This document shows, piece after piece, positions 39,496 to 47,685 of a DNA stretch of 64,000 nucleotides (position 1 is the first letter of the stretch; each line of letters starts with the position of its first letter). Source of the DNA: Acidobacteriota bacterium (GTDB taxonomy: Bacteria > Acidobacteriota > Thermoanaerobaculia > Multivoradales > Multivoraceae); contig JAPPCR010000015.1 of the NCBI GenBank assembly GCA_028875725.1, positions 434,001-498,000 of the forward strand, in the 5' to 3' direction. Both the position numbers and the translations under genes were made by a program. The notes under the pieces were generated by a model. The model saw only the letters and a program-made list of their open reading frames with translations. It was not told the DNA's origin and ran no database searches.

Positions 39496-39951
39496 ATGTC
39501 GGCCGTCATCATCGTCGACACGAGCGTACTGCTCAACGTGCTCGACGTCCCATCGTTCAATCAGAACCGCGAGAAGGTCCTTGCGGATTTCGGCGCGCTC
39601 CTTGAGGCTCGTGCCAGCCTTCTTCTGCCACTGGCAGCCATCTTCGAAACTGGCGATCACATCGCTGATCTCCGGAACGGCGGGCTCCGGCGACGGTACG
39701 CAGAGGTGTTCCGGGACCGGATTCGTGAGGCCCTCCAAGGAGAGGCGCCTTGGGTACCGATTCGATTCCCGGACGAACGGCAGCTCGCAGAATGGCTTAA
39801 TGACTATCCGGATCACGCTAAGGCAGGCCCGGACCTGAGCGATCTGTCGATCATCAAGGCCTGGGAAACGGAATGCACCCGGCACAAGGGCCGCCGTGTC
39901 CGCATCTGGGCGCTTGACAGCCACTTGCAGAGTTACGACCGAGTTCCTTGA
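39496..39951 (+). CDS. PIN-like nuclease paired with the ATPase
   Basis: 151-aa protein. The N-terminus IIVDTSVLLNVLD and acidic residues Asp8, Glu51 (FETGD), Asp116 (DLSDLSII) and Asp141 (WALDSHL) line up with the four-acid PIN active site, although spacing is longer than in VapC. Starts 6 bp after the ATPase stop with a GGAG-like ribosome site, so the two are co-translated. The likely design is an ATPase-gated RNA or DNA nuclease. It could be an uncharacterised PIN subfamily; no partner antitoxin is seen. Confidence 0.72.
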   Translation: MSAVIIVDTSVLLNVLDVPSFNQNREKVLADFGALLEARASLLLPLAAIFETGDHIADLRNGGLRRRYAEVFRDRIREALQGEAPWVPIRFPDERQLAEWLNDYPDHAKAGPDLSDLSIIKAWETECTRHKGRRVRIWALDSHLQSYDRVP

Positions 39952-40313
39952 CCGAGTACGGGTGCTTGCGCCGCGGCCTCGCCACGAATCTCGATGTCCT
40001 TGACCAAGGACGACGTGAACTGCCGGTTGGTCCTCAAGTCCTCTCGGACGAGACCACGGGCAATGACCCGGGCTTCCGGCCGCCTCCTTCGCTACCTGGT
40101 CGAGGTGGTGGACTGCCTGGCTCCTCCGTCGAATCGCCCGAGTCACTACCGGTGGTGAGCAGCGTAGAGGCTGGTCCCGCACAGTCACCGTGAGCCAATC
40201 AGGCACGATGACCACGGAACTTGCTACGGTGGGCGACCTCGGGCTCGGGGATGGCCGAACCCGGAGCGGACAGGCAATCGAGCCTGCCGATCACTCGCAG
40301 GAGCCACGATTCC
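39952..40313. other. Non-coding gap in the defence island
   Basis: No convincing gene. Short open frames here lack a good start and look like chance. A perfect 7-bp palindrome with a 2-nt centre (GTCCTTG-AC-CAAGGAC, 39996-40011) lies 44 bp after the PIN-like stop; it has no T-tract, so it is more likely a protein-binding site than a terminator. Confidence 0.4.
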
Positions 40314-40421
40314 GTGAAGCAGCGCCCTGAGACACGCCTCCCTGTCGCGCTATGCCGCGACGACCAACGCACCCTCTTCGACATCGAAGTCGAAGAGGTC
40401 AACGATCCCGACCCGAGCTAA
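40314..40421 (+). CDS. Possible small protein (35 aa) upstream of the coiled-coil gene
   Basis: GTG at 40314 with a CAGGAG ribosome site 10 nt upstream opens a 35-aa frame ending in EVEEVNDPDPS, 4 bp before the coiled-coil gene. The peptide is basic at the start and acidic at the end. The same frame can be extended to an ATG at 40221. No family is recognised; it may be real because of its ribosome site and tight spacing, but evidence is slight. Confidence 0.35.
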   Translation: MKQRPETRLPVALCRDDQRTLFDIEVEEVNDPDPS

Positions 40422-40425
40422 CGGC

Positions 40426-40947
40426 ATGGAAGACCAGAATCGCCTCGAAGGCATAGAGGAAACCGTCGTTGAACTCCACCAGAAGACATGGACGAAGCTC
40501 GAAGAACTAGAAGCTCAGCTAAACCACCTCCGCGAAGACAGCCAGCGGCACCACCGCGACCTTGATACACGTCTATCGGGCCTGCACACCGAGACGATCG
40601 GAGCCATGAACGACCGGCTCGGCAAGATCGAAGAGCGACTCGACGGGATCAAGGACTGGTCCGACCAAGTCATCGATCGGCTGAAGGAGTTCAAGGCAGC
40701 GAACCAGAGATCTTGGGAGGCTCAGGATGCACGACAAGCCGCCAACAGGAAGGTCATCGACACACAGGGAGAACTCCTGAAGGCACAAGGTGTCGTCGTC
40801 GACGCAGTGAACAAGCGCATAGATGCGGCCAACGTGTATGTAGACCGGGCCGAGCATCTGGTCGACGTTCTCCAGAAGGAACTTCTGCCGTACCTTCAAC
40901 AGGTACTGCCCCAACTCGAACTCAAGACCGACGACGAAGAGAGTTAG
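40426..40947 (+). CDS. Coiled-coil protein of unknown function
   Basis: 173-aa, almost entirely helical, charged protein. Heptad-like repeats run through most of it (ETVVELHQKTWTKLEELEAQL; DRLGKIEERLDGIKDWSDQV; EHLVDVLQKELLPYLQQVL) and there is no membrane segment or signal peptide. The tail is acidic (KTDDEES). It is the last gene of the defence island and differs in composition from the GC-rich genes that follow. It may be a structural or antitoxin-like partner of the ATPase-PIN pair; no family is recognised. Confidence 0.6.
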   Translation: MEDQNRLEGIEETVVELHQKTWTKLEELEAQLNHLREDSQRHHRDLDTRLSGLHTETIGAMNDRLGKIEERLDGIKDWSDQVIDRLKEFKAANQRSWEAQDARQAANRKVIDTQGELLKAQGVVVDAVNKRIDAANVYVDRAEHLVDVLQKELLPYLQQVLPQLELKTDDEES

Positions 40948-41044
40948 AACGCCGTAGTCCAAGCGGCTCGGCTCACACTTTGGGCTGATGCACTACACTC
41001 GCTGGGCCGCCCCTCCCCCGACTGCTAGTCTCCGGCAGGAAGCC

Positions 41045-42493
41045 ATGCGATGTTGCCGCCTGCAAGCGCTGGCCCTCCTTCCGCTTGCAGCGCTCGCCCT
41101 GGCCTGCGGCGCCGATCCTGAGTCGGCGCTCGAGCCGGCGGCCGAGGCACCGCGACGCGTCTTCCTGATCACGGTCGACACGCTGCGCGCCGATCACCTG
41201 GGCTGGCATGGCTATCCCCGGAACACGAGTCCGCGGCTCGACGAATGGGTCGAGCGGGGAGTCGTCTTCGAGCGGGCAATCGTCCAGTGGCCGAAGACCG
41301 GACCGTCCTTCGCCTCGATGTTCACTAGCCTCTACCCGCACACGACCGGACTGATCAACACGGCCGCGCAGACGATCCCCGACGACTACGTCGCGCTGCC
41401 GGCCTGGTTCCAGGAACGCGGCTTCACGACGGCGGCGGTGATCTCCAACCCGGTGCTGAGCCGGGAGCTCGGTTGGGGCCGCGGCTTCGACCACTACGAG
41501 CAGACCTGGGTCGACCAGGCGACCCTCGACGCCGTCGACGAACTCCCGGTCGAGCAGCGGCCGATGGCGTTCCGGCGGCACGTGTGGGCCGACCGCGTGA
41601 ATGAACTGGCCCATCCCCTGCTCGCCTCACTGGCCTCCGAGGAGCAGCTGTTCGTCTGGCTGCACTACACCGACCCGCACGCCCCCTACCTGCTCCAGCC
41701 CGGAACCGAGAACCCGTTCATCGACGACGAGCACTACACGAGCGACCAGATCGTCGATCTCACCGGCGCCGAGGGCCGCGCGCTCGGCGACCAGCGGGAA
41801 CTCCGCTACTACGTCGCCCAGTACGACGCGAATGTGTGGGTGACCGACCGGGCGATCGGCGCCATGCTGGACGAGATCGACGCCCTCGGCATGGGGGACG
41901 GGAGCCTGTTCGTGCTGACCTCCGACCACGGAGAAGAGTTGAACGAGCACGGCGTCCCCTTCGAACACGGTCCGGTGCCCTACAACAGCAGCGTCCACGT
42001 GCCGCTGGTCCTCGTCGGCGAGCCCTGGGTCGACACGGGCGCACGCGTCGAGCAGCCGGTCGAGTTGATCGGCCTCTTCCCCACTCTGGTCGAGCTGCTG
42101 GGAGAACCGATGCCCGAGGGCTTCGAGGGCCGCAGCTGGGCACCTCTGCTGCGGGGACAGCTCCAGGCCGACGAAGCCGAGACCGGCGCCGATTCGGATC
42201 CGATCGCCTACGCCGATGCCGGGGCCTACCAGCGTCACCTGCGGAGCATCCAGGACGGTGAGTGGCAACTCGTCCTGCGTCCGCCGAACCGGGACCATGA
42301 GAAGCCGACGATCGAGCTCTACCACCTGCCGTCCGACCCGCTGCAACTCAAGGACGTGGCCTCCGAGTTTCCGGATGTCATGGACCGGCTCGGTCGACGC
42401 CTGAGCAGATGGATCCGCGATTCGCCGCAGAACGTCACGCCGCACACCGAGGCCGCGCGCAAGGCGCTCGAGGCGATGGGCTACCTGGAGTGA
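41045..42493 (+). CDS. Sulfatase-superfamily lipoprotein with Thr in place of the formylglycine Cys
   Basis: 482-aa alkaline-phosphatase-superfamily protein. Lipobox LALAC (Cys21) predicts a lipoprotein. Metal-ligand motifs LITVDTLRADHLG and LTSDHGEELNEHG are intact. The nucleophile loop reads KTGPSFASMFTSLYPHTTG: relative to the sulfatase CxPSR motif the Cys/Ser is Thr85 and the Arg is Phe. A formylglycine cannot form there, so a phosphotransferase or phosphodiesterase using Thr, as in phosphoethanolamine transferases, is more likely than a sulfatase. It overlaps the next glycosyltransferase by GTGA. ATG at 41045 is chosen for the signal peptide. Confidence 0.82.
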   Translation: MRCCRLQALALLPLAALALACGADPESALEPAAEAPRRVFLITVDTLRADHLGWHGYPRNTSPRLDEWVERGVVFERAIVQWPKTGPSFASMFTSLYPHTTGLINTAAQTIPDDYVALPAWFQERGFTTAAVISNPVLSRELGWGRGFDHYEQTWVDQATLDAVDELPVEQRPMAFRRHVWADRVNELAHPLLASLASEEQLFVWLHYTDPHAPYLLQPGTENPFIDDEHYTSDQIVDLTGAEGRALGDQRELRYYVAQYDANVWVTDRAIGAMLDEIDALGMGDGSLFVLTSDHGEELNEHGVPFEHGPVPYNSSVHVPLVLVGEPWVDTGARVEQPVELIGLFPTLVELLGEPMPEGFEGRSWAPLLRGQLQADEAETGADSDPIAYADAGAYQRHLRSIQDGEWQLVLRPPNRDHEKPTIELYHLPSDPLQLKDVASEFPDVMDRLGRRLSRWIRDSPQNVTPHTEAARKALEAMGYLE

Positions 42494-43395
42494 CGGAGGA
42501 CGAGGCAGGGCCGCGGCCGTTCACGATCGAGCGCGTCAGCGTCATCATCCCCTGCCTGAACGCCGCCGAGACCCTGGACGCGCAGCTCGAAGCGCTCCGC
42601 CGGCAGACCTGGCGGGGCGAGATCGAGGTGCTGGTCGCGGACAACGGGTCGACCGACGGGTCCTCCGAGCTCGCTGCGTCCTGGCGCGACCGGCTGCCCG
42701 GCCTGCGCGTCATACCCGCCGCCGACCGCAAGGGGCCGGCGCACGCCAGGAACGTCGCCGCGGCGGCGGCAACGGGCGACGTCCTCCTGTTCTGCGACGC
42801 GGACGACGTAGTCGCCGAAGGCTGGATCGACGGCCTCCTGCCTGAGCTGGAGCGCCACGAGGCCGCGGCGAGCCGCCACGAGATCGAGCGTCTGAACGGC
42901 GAACAGGCGCGACGGTTGCACGGCGACGCCGCGCAGCAGCACGGGCTGTGCAGCTACACCAACCCGCCCTTCCTCGACCACGCGGGCGGCTCCGGCTTCG
43001 GCATCCGGCGCCACGTCTTCGAGGCCCTCGGCGGTTTCGACGAGGAGTACGTTGCCCTGGAGGACACCGATCTGTGCTGGCGCCTCCAGCTCGCAGGCCA
43101 CCGCCTCGTCTTCGCTCCCGAGGCGGTCGTCCACGTGCGGTTCCCGGCGACCCTTCGGGGCGCTTTCCGCCAGGCGGTCCGGTACGGGCAGTACAACGTG
43201 TACATCTACACGCGGTACCGACCGCGCGGCATGCCGCGGCTGCAGGCGTTGCCAGGCCTGCTGCGACTCGGGTCGCTGCTGCTTCGGAGTCCACAACTCC
43301 TATCGAGATCGGCCCGGGGCCGGTGGATCTGGCTCGCCGGCTGGAGGTTGGGGCGGCTCTGGGGCTGCCTGAGCTACCGTACGATCGCGTTCTAG
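42490..43395 (+). CDS. Family 2 glycosyltransferase
   Basis: 301-aa GT-A transferase. Motifs: [41 protein letters not shown] (the DxD-type metal site), [17 protein letters not shown] and [15 protein letters not shown]. It lies in the envelope glycan cluster; the GTG at 42490 overlaps the stop of the preceding lipoprotein gene (GTGA) and its stop abuts the flippase start. It should add a sugar to a lipid-linked glycan; donor and acceptor are not evident. Confidence 0.83.
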   Translation: MTEDEAGPRPFTIERVSVIIPCLNAAETLDAQLEALRRQTWRGEIEVLVADNGSTDGSSELAASWRDRLPGLRVIPAADRKGPAHARNVAAAAATGDVLLFCDADDVVAEGWIDGLLPELERHEAAASRHEIERLNGEQARRLHGDAAQQHGLCSYTNPPFLDHAGGSGFGIRRHVFEALGGFDEEYVALEDTDLCWRLQLAGHRLVFAPEAVVHVRFPATLRGAFRQAVRYGQYNVYIYTRYRPRGMPRLQALPGLLRLGSLLLRSPQLLSRSARGRWIWLAGWRLGRLWGCLSYRTIAF

Positions 43396-44865
43396 GTGGA
43401 ATCGAACCCGCATCAAGACTCGGCTCAGGCGGAGCCGGGGGCGAAGCAGCGGCTGCTGCACTCCTCGGTCAGCGCCTATGGCTCGATGCTGCTGCGCTTG
43501 CTACTTGCGTTCGCCGCACGCGCCATCCTGGCCCGGCTGATTCTCCCGGAGTTTCACGGGCTCTTCGACCTCGCGCTGCAGTTCGTGGTGATGGCCTCCG
43601 CAATCCGCGACCTCGGCCTGACCCACCACCTCATGCGCGATCCGCGCGAGTCCTACGGCACAGTGCTCGCCTGGAGCCTGAGTGTAGGCGCCGCCATGTC
43701 CCTGGCCCTGGTCGCATTCGCCGGCGTCTTCTCCTACCTCAATCCGGACCTGCCGAATGTCCTGCGCGGTCTGGCCGTGTGGATCGTCATCGATGCCGCG
43801 ATCATGGTCTACCGGACCTTCTTCGAACGGCGGCTCCGAATCCGCGAAATCGCCGGCTTCGAAATCCTGCGCAGCCTCGTGTACGGCCTGATCGCGGTCG
43901 GCCTGGCCCACCTCGGCGCCGGAGTCTGGTCTTTCGTGGGCGGCGAGTTGCTGGCATCGGCACTCTTCGCCGTTCTGCTGCTGTGGCGAGCGCGAGGCCG
44001 GGTCAAGCTAGACGTCGACTGGCAGCGACTCCGAGGCCTGCTCCGCGCCAGCCGCTACCTGTTCGTCGTCTGGGCCGCGGCCCAGGTCTTCAACCGCATC
44101 GACATCTACATCATCGAGATCTTCTCGACCACCACCTTCGTCGGCTACTACGGTCAGGCCTACTACTTCGCCTTCCTGGTCGCCCTGACCGTGACCCCAA
44201 GGCCGCTGTTGCCAGCCCTGGTCGAGTTCCGCGAGAAGGCTGCAGAGTTCGCGGAGACCCTGCGGCTCGGCACGCTGGTCTTCCTCGCCGGAATCGTCGT
44301 CTCGGCCTACTTCCTGTTCTTCAACGCCGAGAAGGCAGTCCAGGTGGTTCTCGGGCCCGGGTGGGACGACACGGTGCCGCTACTTCGCGTTCTCTGTCTG
44401 GTACCCCTGGTCGATGTCTTCACGACAACGGGCGGCGAAGCGCTGAAGGTGCAGAACCGGGACCGCCTGTGGGTGACCACGGTAGTGCTGAACATGCTGG
44501 CTCTCATCGGCTTCGGCTTCCTCTTCACCTACCTCTGGGGCCCCATTGGCATGGCCTGGGCGAACTTCCTGCGCATCGGCAGTTTGTTGATGTTCCTCAA
44601 GGTGCTCGGCATCTTCGCGGGCCGACGACGCCGGCTGGTCGCCAGTCTTGCCCAGGTCTACCTGCTGCCCCTACCGTTCTTCATTGCCGTCGCGGTCTTG
44701 CTGCCGACAGGCAGTTGGGCCCGGCTGATCGCCAGCATCGCGGCGGCGGCACTCGCCGGCGGCCTCCTGACGCTTCGCTTCCTCCCCGATTACCGGCGGT
44801 TCTTCCGCACCGCCACGACCGGCGCCGAGACAGCGGGCGACGCGGACATCGGGACGACCTCGTGA
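43396..44865 (+). CDS. Polysaccharide flippase (Wzx/MOP family)
   Basis: 489-aa membrane protein with about 12-14 hydrophobic helices and the MOP-exporter opening [39 protein letters not shown]. These proteins move undecaprenyl-linked oligosaccharides across the inner membrane. The GTG start follows the preceding stop directly, and the stop overlaps the next gene by GTGA. With the two glycosyltransferases it forms an export set for a surface glycan. Confidence 0.83.
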   Translation: MESNPHQDSAQAEPGAKQRLLHSSVSAYGSMLLRLLLAFAARAILARLILPEFHGLFDLALQFVVMASAIRDLGLTHHLMRDPRESYGTVLAWSLSVGAAMSLALVAFAGVFSYLNPDLPNVLRGLAVWIVIDAAIMVYRTFFERRLRIREIAGFEILRSLVYGLIAVGLAHLGAGVWSFVGGELLASALFAVLLLWRARGRVKLDVDWQRLRGLLRASRYLFVVWAAAQVFNRIDIYIIEIFSTTTFVGYYGQAYYFAFLVALTVTPRPLLPALVEFREKAAEFAETLRLGTLVFLAGIVVSAYFLFFNAEKAVQVVLGPGWDDTVPLLRVLCLVPLVDVFTTTGGEALKVQNRDRLWVTTVVLNMLALIGFGFLFTYLWGPIGMAWANFLRIGSLLMFLKVLGIFAGRRRRLVASLAQVYLLPLPFFIAVAVLLPTGSWARLIASIAAAALAGGLLTLRFLPDYRRFFRTATTGAETAGDADIGTTS

Positions 44866-46415
44866 CGGATCGCCGAACGCTCAGACTCCTCGGCGCCTCG
44901 GCGGCAGCCCTGCCGCTGCTAACCCTCCTGTTCCTCCCGATCCGCACGATCGACGACGCCTTCATCACCTTCCGCTACGCCCGCCACCTTGCCGACGGCA
45001 ACGGTCTGGTCTTCAACCTCGGCGAGCGCGTGGAGGGGGCGACCAGCCTGTCGTGGACCCTGCTGCTCGCGGCAGTCGAGACGATTCGTCTGCCGGTTGA
45101 GCCGGCGGCGTTCGTGCTGGGCGTGGCTTTCGCGCTGCTGGCGCTGCGCGAGTCGTATCTCCTCGGCCGCAGCCTTGGCGCCTCAGTCGGCGCCTGCCTC
45201 GCCGCGGTCGCGCTGGTGGCGGTCCATGGCCGCTTCTGGCTGGTTGCCGGCAACGGCCTGGAGGGCGGCCTGTTCGCCTTCCTGGTCATCCTCGTCGCGC
45301 GCAAGACCATCGAGGAAGCGGACACGCGGCTGATCGGCGTCCTTCTGGGGCTGCTCTTCATGACCCGGCCGGAGAGCCTGGTCGTCCTGCCGATCGTCGC
45401 CGGCTATCAGTTGCTGGGAACGTCCGAATCCGCCGAGAGGACGGAAGCGCGTACCCGAGCCGTCACCCTTTCGGTTGCGGCTCTCGCGGTCGTCGGGGCC
45501 GTCACGATCTGGCGGCTCGGCTACTACGGCGCCCTCCTGCCCAACTCGGTGGCCGCCAAGTCCGCCGTCTCGGCCGGAACCGAGACGCTGCTGGCCAATC
45601 TGGTGTCGGGCCTGTCCTATACCGTCCGCTTCGAGATCGCTCACGCGCCCCTGATCCTCGGCGCCGCAATCGCACTGGTCCGAAGGCCCGCGAACCGGGC
45701 CCTGTGGTTCTGCCTGCTCGTGGTGGTGTCCGAGTTGCCGGCCGTCCTCGTCAACGGCGGCGACTGGATGCCTCACTACCGGCTGTTGACCGTGTTCGCA
45801 CCGGTGCTGGCGGCTCCGCTGGCCCTCTGCCTCTCAAGTGCGTTCGAGGACTGGGACATGCCGGGCCCCGCCAGACGGCGCTCAGCCTGGGTGCTCGCCG
45901 TGCTGTCCGTGAGCGCCGTCTTCATGCTCAGCCGCAGTCCCTGGCAGACCACACCCGGCCCGCGCTTCACCTTCCATCCGATCACGAGCTGCTACCAGTT
46001 CATGGCGACCCGCCTGAAGCCCCACCTTGCGCCCGGCGACGTCGCCGCCGCCGAAGCGATCGGGCTCTTCGGCTGGATCCTCGACGAAACGACGATCCAC
46101 GATCCTCTCGGCCTGACCTCCACTCATCACGCTCGCCACGGCGAGTACCACCTGAACTGGGGTAAAACCGACTACGACCATCTCCACCAGGTCCGCCTCG
46201 CGGTCCTCGTGCTCCACGAGGGCTCGGTGGTGACCCCCGGGAAGATCGACCGCGGCACCGACGGCCGCTTCGCCCGCGACTACTCCGCCTGGTTCGTCAG
46301 CCAGCAGCCGCCCTGCGCGCCGTACCGGCTCATCGTGTACATCGACAACGAGCGACTGGAGCGCCTTCGCCCGGCACTCGCCGGCCTCGCCATCGAGCCC
46401 CTGCCGACCGGCTAG
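44862..46415 (+). CDS. Polytopic membrane glycosyltransferase (GT-C, AftB-like)
   Basis: 517-aa membrane protein. The N-terminal loop [26 protein letters not shown] with GERVEGATS is characteristic of GT-C transferases related to arabinofuranosyltransferase AftB and LA_3751-type proteins; the DD pair is the likely catalytic base. About ten helices follow and then a soluble C-terminal domain of ~120 residues. It would use a polyprenyl-phosphate sugar on the periplasmic side. The GTG at 44862 overlaps the flippase stop. Confidence 0.8.
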   Translation: MTDRRTLRLLGASAAALPLLTLLFLPIRTIDDAFITFRYARHLADGNGLVFNLGERVEGATSLSWTLLLAAVETIRLPVEPAAFVLGVAFALLALRESYLLGRSLGASVGACLAAVALVAVHGRFWLVAGNGLEGGLFAFLVILVARKTIEEADTRLIGVLLGLLFMTRPESLVVLPIVAGYQLLGTSESAERTEARTRAVTLSVAALAVVGAVTIWRLGYYGALLPNSVAAKSAVSAGTETLLANLVSGLSYTVRFEIAHAPLILGAAIALVRRPANRALWFCLLVVVSELPAVLVNGGDWMPHYRLLTVFAPVLAAPLALCLSSAFEDWDMPGPARRRSAWVLAVLSVSAVFMLSRSPWQTTPGPRFTFHPITSCYQFMATRLKPHLAPGDVAAAEAIGLFGWILDETTIHDPLGLTSTHHARHGEYHLNWGKTDYDHLHQVRLAVLVLHEGSVVTPGKIDRGTDGRFARDYSAWFVSQQPPCAPYRLIVYIDNERLERLRPALAGLAIEPLPTG

Positions 46416-46475
46416 GAGTCAACGCCGCGTCTTCGCAGCGCTGACTCGCATGGGACTCGCCGCCCACTGGGCGGC
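46416..46475 (+). terminator. Hairpins between convergent genes
   Basis: Directly after the glycosyltransferase stop, GAGTCA (46416-46421) pairs with TGACTC (46442-46447), and a second perfect hairpin GCCGCCC-ACT-GGGCGGC lies at 46459-46475. The gap separates convergent genes, so a terminator is expected here; no T-tract is present. Confidence 0.4.
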
Positions 46476-46484
46476 ACTACCAGC

Positions 46485-47426
46485 TCAGCCGGCAGGCAAC
46501 CGCCGGCGCAACCAGATCGAGCCAAAGTGGGTGTCGTAGTCGTCCACTTCGACCGGGCGGTAGCCGGGAATCGTTCGCTCCAGGTAGGGCTCGTCGAAGT
46601 GACGAATCATCGGCGCGGAGAGCACCACCTCGAACTCCCGGTTGAAGCTCAGGAAGGCCTGCAGGACCATCGCCTCCGTGCGGTAGAGCGGCCACTTGGC
46701 GAGAAAGATGTACTGCTCGGCCGGGTAGGGAGTGTTGTAGGGGAAGTGGATGTCATGGATGTGGACCACGACGCCGGGCCGCAGCCGCGGCAGCACCTCG
46801 AGGAAGAGAAACGCCACATCCCCACCGAGCTTCAGCACGTGGGTCGAGTCGATGAACAGCACGTCGCCCGCGTCCAAAGTGTCGAAGAGTTCGAGGTCCG
46901 TGGCCTCGACCTTTGAGACGACCGCGTTCACGGCCGGCCCCTCCAGTTCGCTCAGCCGGCCGGTCGGGAACGGATCGATACAGGTCATCTCGCAGGCACG
47001 TCCGTCACGCCCGTTCGCCGCCCCGGCCAGCCACGCGTAGTAGGTCGAGAGGCCGGACCCGATCTCGACATAGCGCGCCGGCCGCAGGTCCCGCACCATG
47101 AGGTACGTCGTCAGCGCGTCGATGACCGGGAATCCCGGGCCGTAGCCCAATGCCCTGATCTCACTGTGCGGCGGCAGTTCCTCGAACTCTCCGCCATGGG
47201 TCTCGACCAGGGCTGCGAGCAGAGACTTCATCGCCTCCAGGTCGTAGTCGACGCCTACCAGCTCGCTCGGTCGGTCCCACGACTCCCGGGACTCCGCCAC
47301 CTCTGACAGCACCGGCAACGGCGAGTAGAAGTCGGCCGTCCGCGCCACGTTCCACCCCAACCGCCGCAGGGCGGCGAACAGGGCCGCGTGCAACCGGCGG
47401 TAGATCGTCCTCAGCACGTTGACCAT
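46485..47426 (-). CDS. SAM-dependent methyltransferase (class I, Methyltransf_24-like)
   Basis: 313-aa soluble protein. The SAM-binding motif RYVEIGSGLSTYYAWLAG is followed by MTCIDPFPT, LFIDSTHVLKLGGDVAFLFLEVLP and HIHDIHFPYN, as in small class I methyltransferases often found with surface-glycan genes. No substrate is evident. The ATG at 47426 is chosen because the preceding residues resemble no protein. It is convergent with the glycan cluster and divergent from the cyclase operon. Confidence 0.78.
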   Translation of the reverse strand: MVNVLRTIYRRLHAALFAALRRLGWNVARTADFYSPLPVLSEVAESRESWDRPSELVGVDYDLEAMKSLLAALVETHGGEFEELPPHSEIRALGYGPGFPVIDALTTYLMVRDLRPARYVEIGSGLSTYYAWLAGAANGRDGRACEMTCIDPFPTGRLSELEGPAVNAVVSKVEATDLELFDTLDAGDVLFIDSTHVLKLGGDVAFLFLEVLPRLRPGVVVHIHDIHFPYNTPYPAEQYIFLAKWPLYRTEAMVLQAFLSFNREFEVVLSAPMIRHFDEPYLERTIPGYRPVEVDDYDTHFGSIWLRRRLPAG

Positions 47427-47685
47427 CGGATGCCGACGATAGCCCGTTCGGAACTCAAGGAGCGAGGCATCGCCTCGCGCATTTCCGCCGCGCGATCCGG
47501 AGTCGGCCACCTGTGTCGATCCGCCGGGACAAGCCACGAAAACATCGCTCGAAGAGACGACAAATTCGCCAAAATCTCACACAGCCTCCTATAGGCTCCC
47601 CGTTCGGTCGGACAGCTTCAACGGACAGAGTTCAATTGAGTCGCCCCGCTCAACGTAGTGCCGCAACTCCTCGCCGAGGTGCCCG
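47427..47685. promoter_or_regulatory. Divergent intergenic region upstream of the cyclase operon
   Basis: 259 bp without a gene, and the most AT-rich stretch in this part of the window (about 47535-47640). It must hold the promoters for the methyltransferase (minus) and the cyclase operon (plus). A TATAGG box at 47590-47595 could be a -10 element, but no clear -35 box sits at the right distance, so the promoter is only suggested. Confidence 0.35.

Noticed and set aside
40221..40421. 66-aa reading of the small ORF from ATG 40221
   Set aside because: No ribosome site at 40221; the GTG at 40314 has one, so only the 35-aa version is reported.
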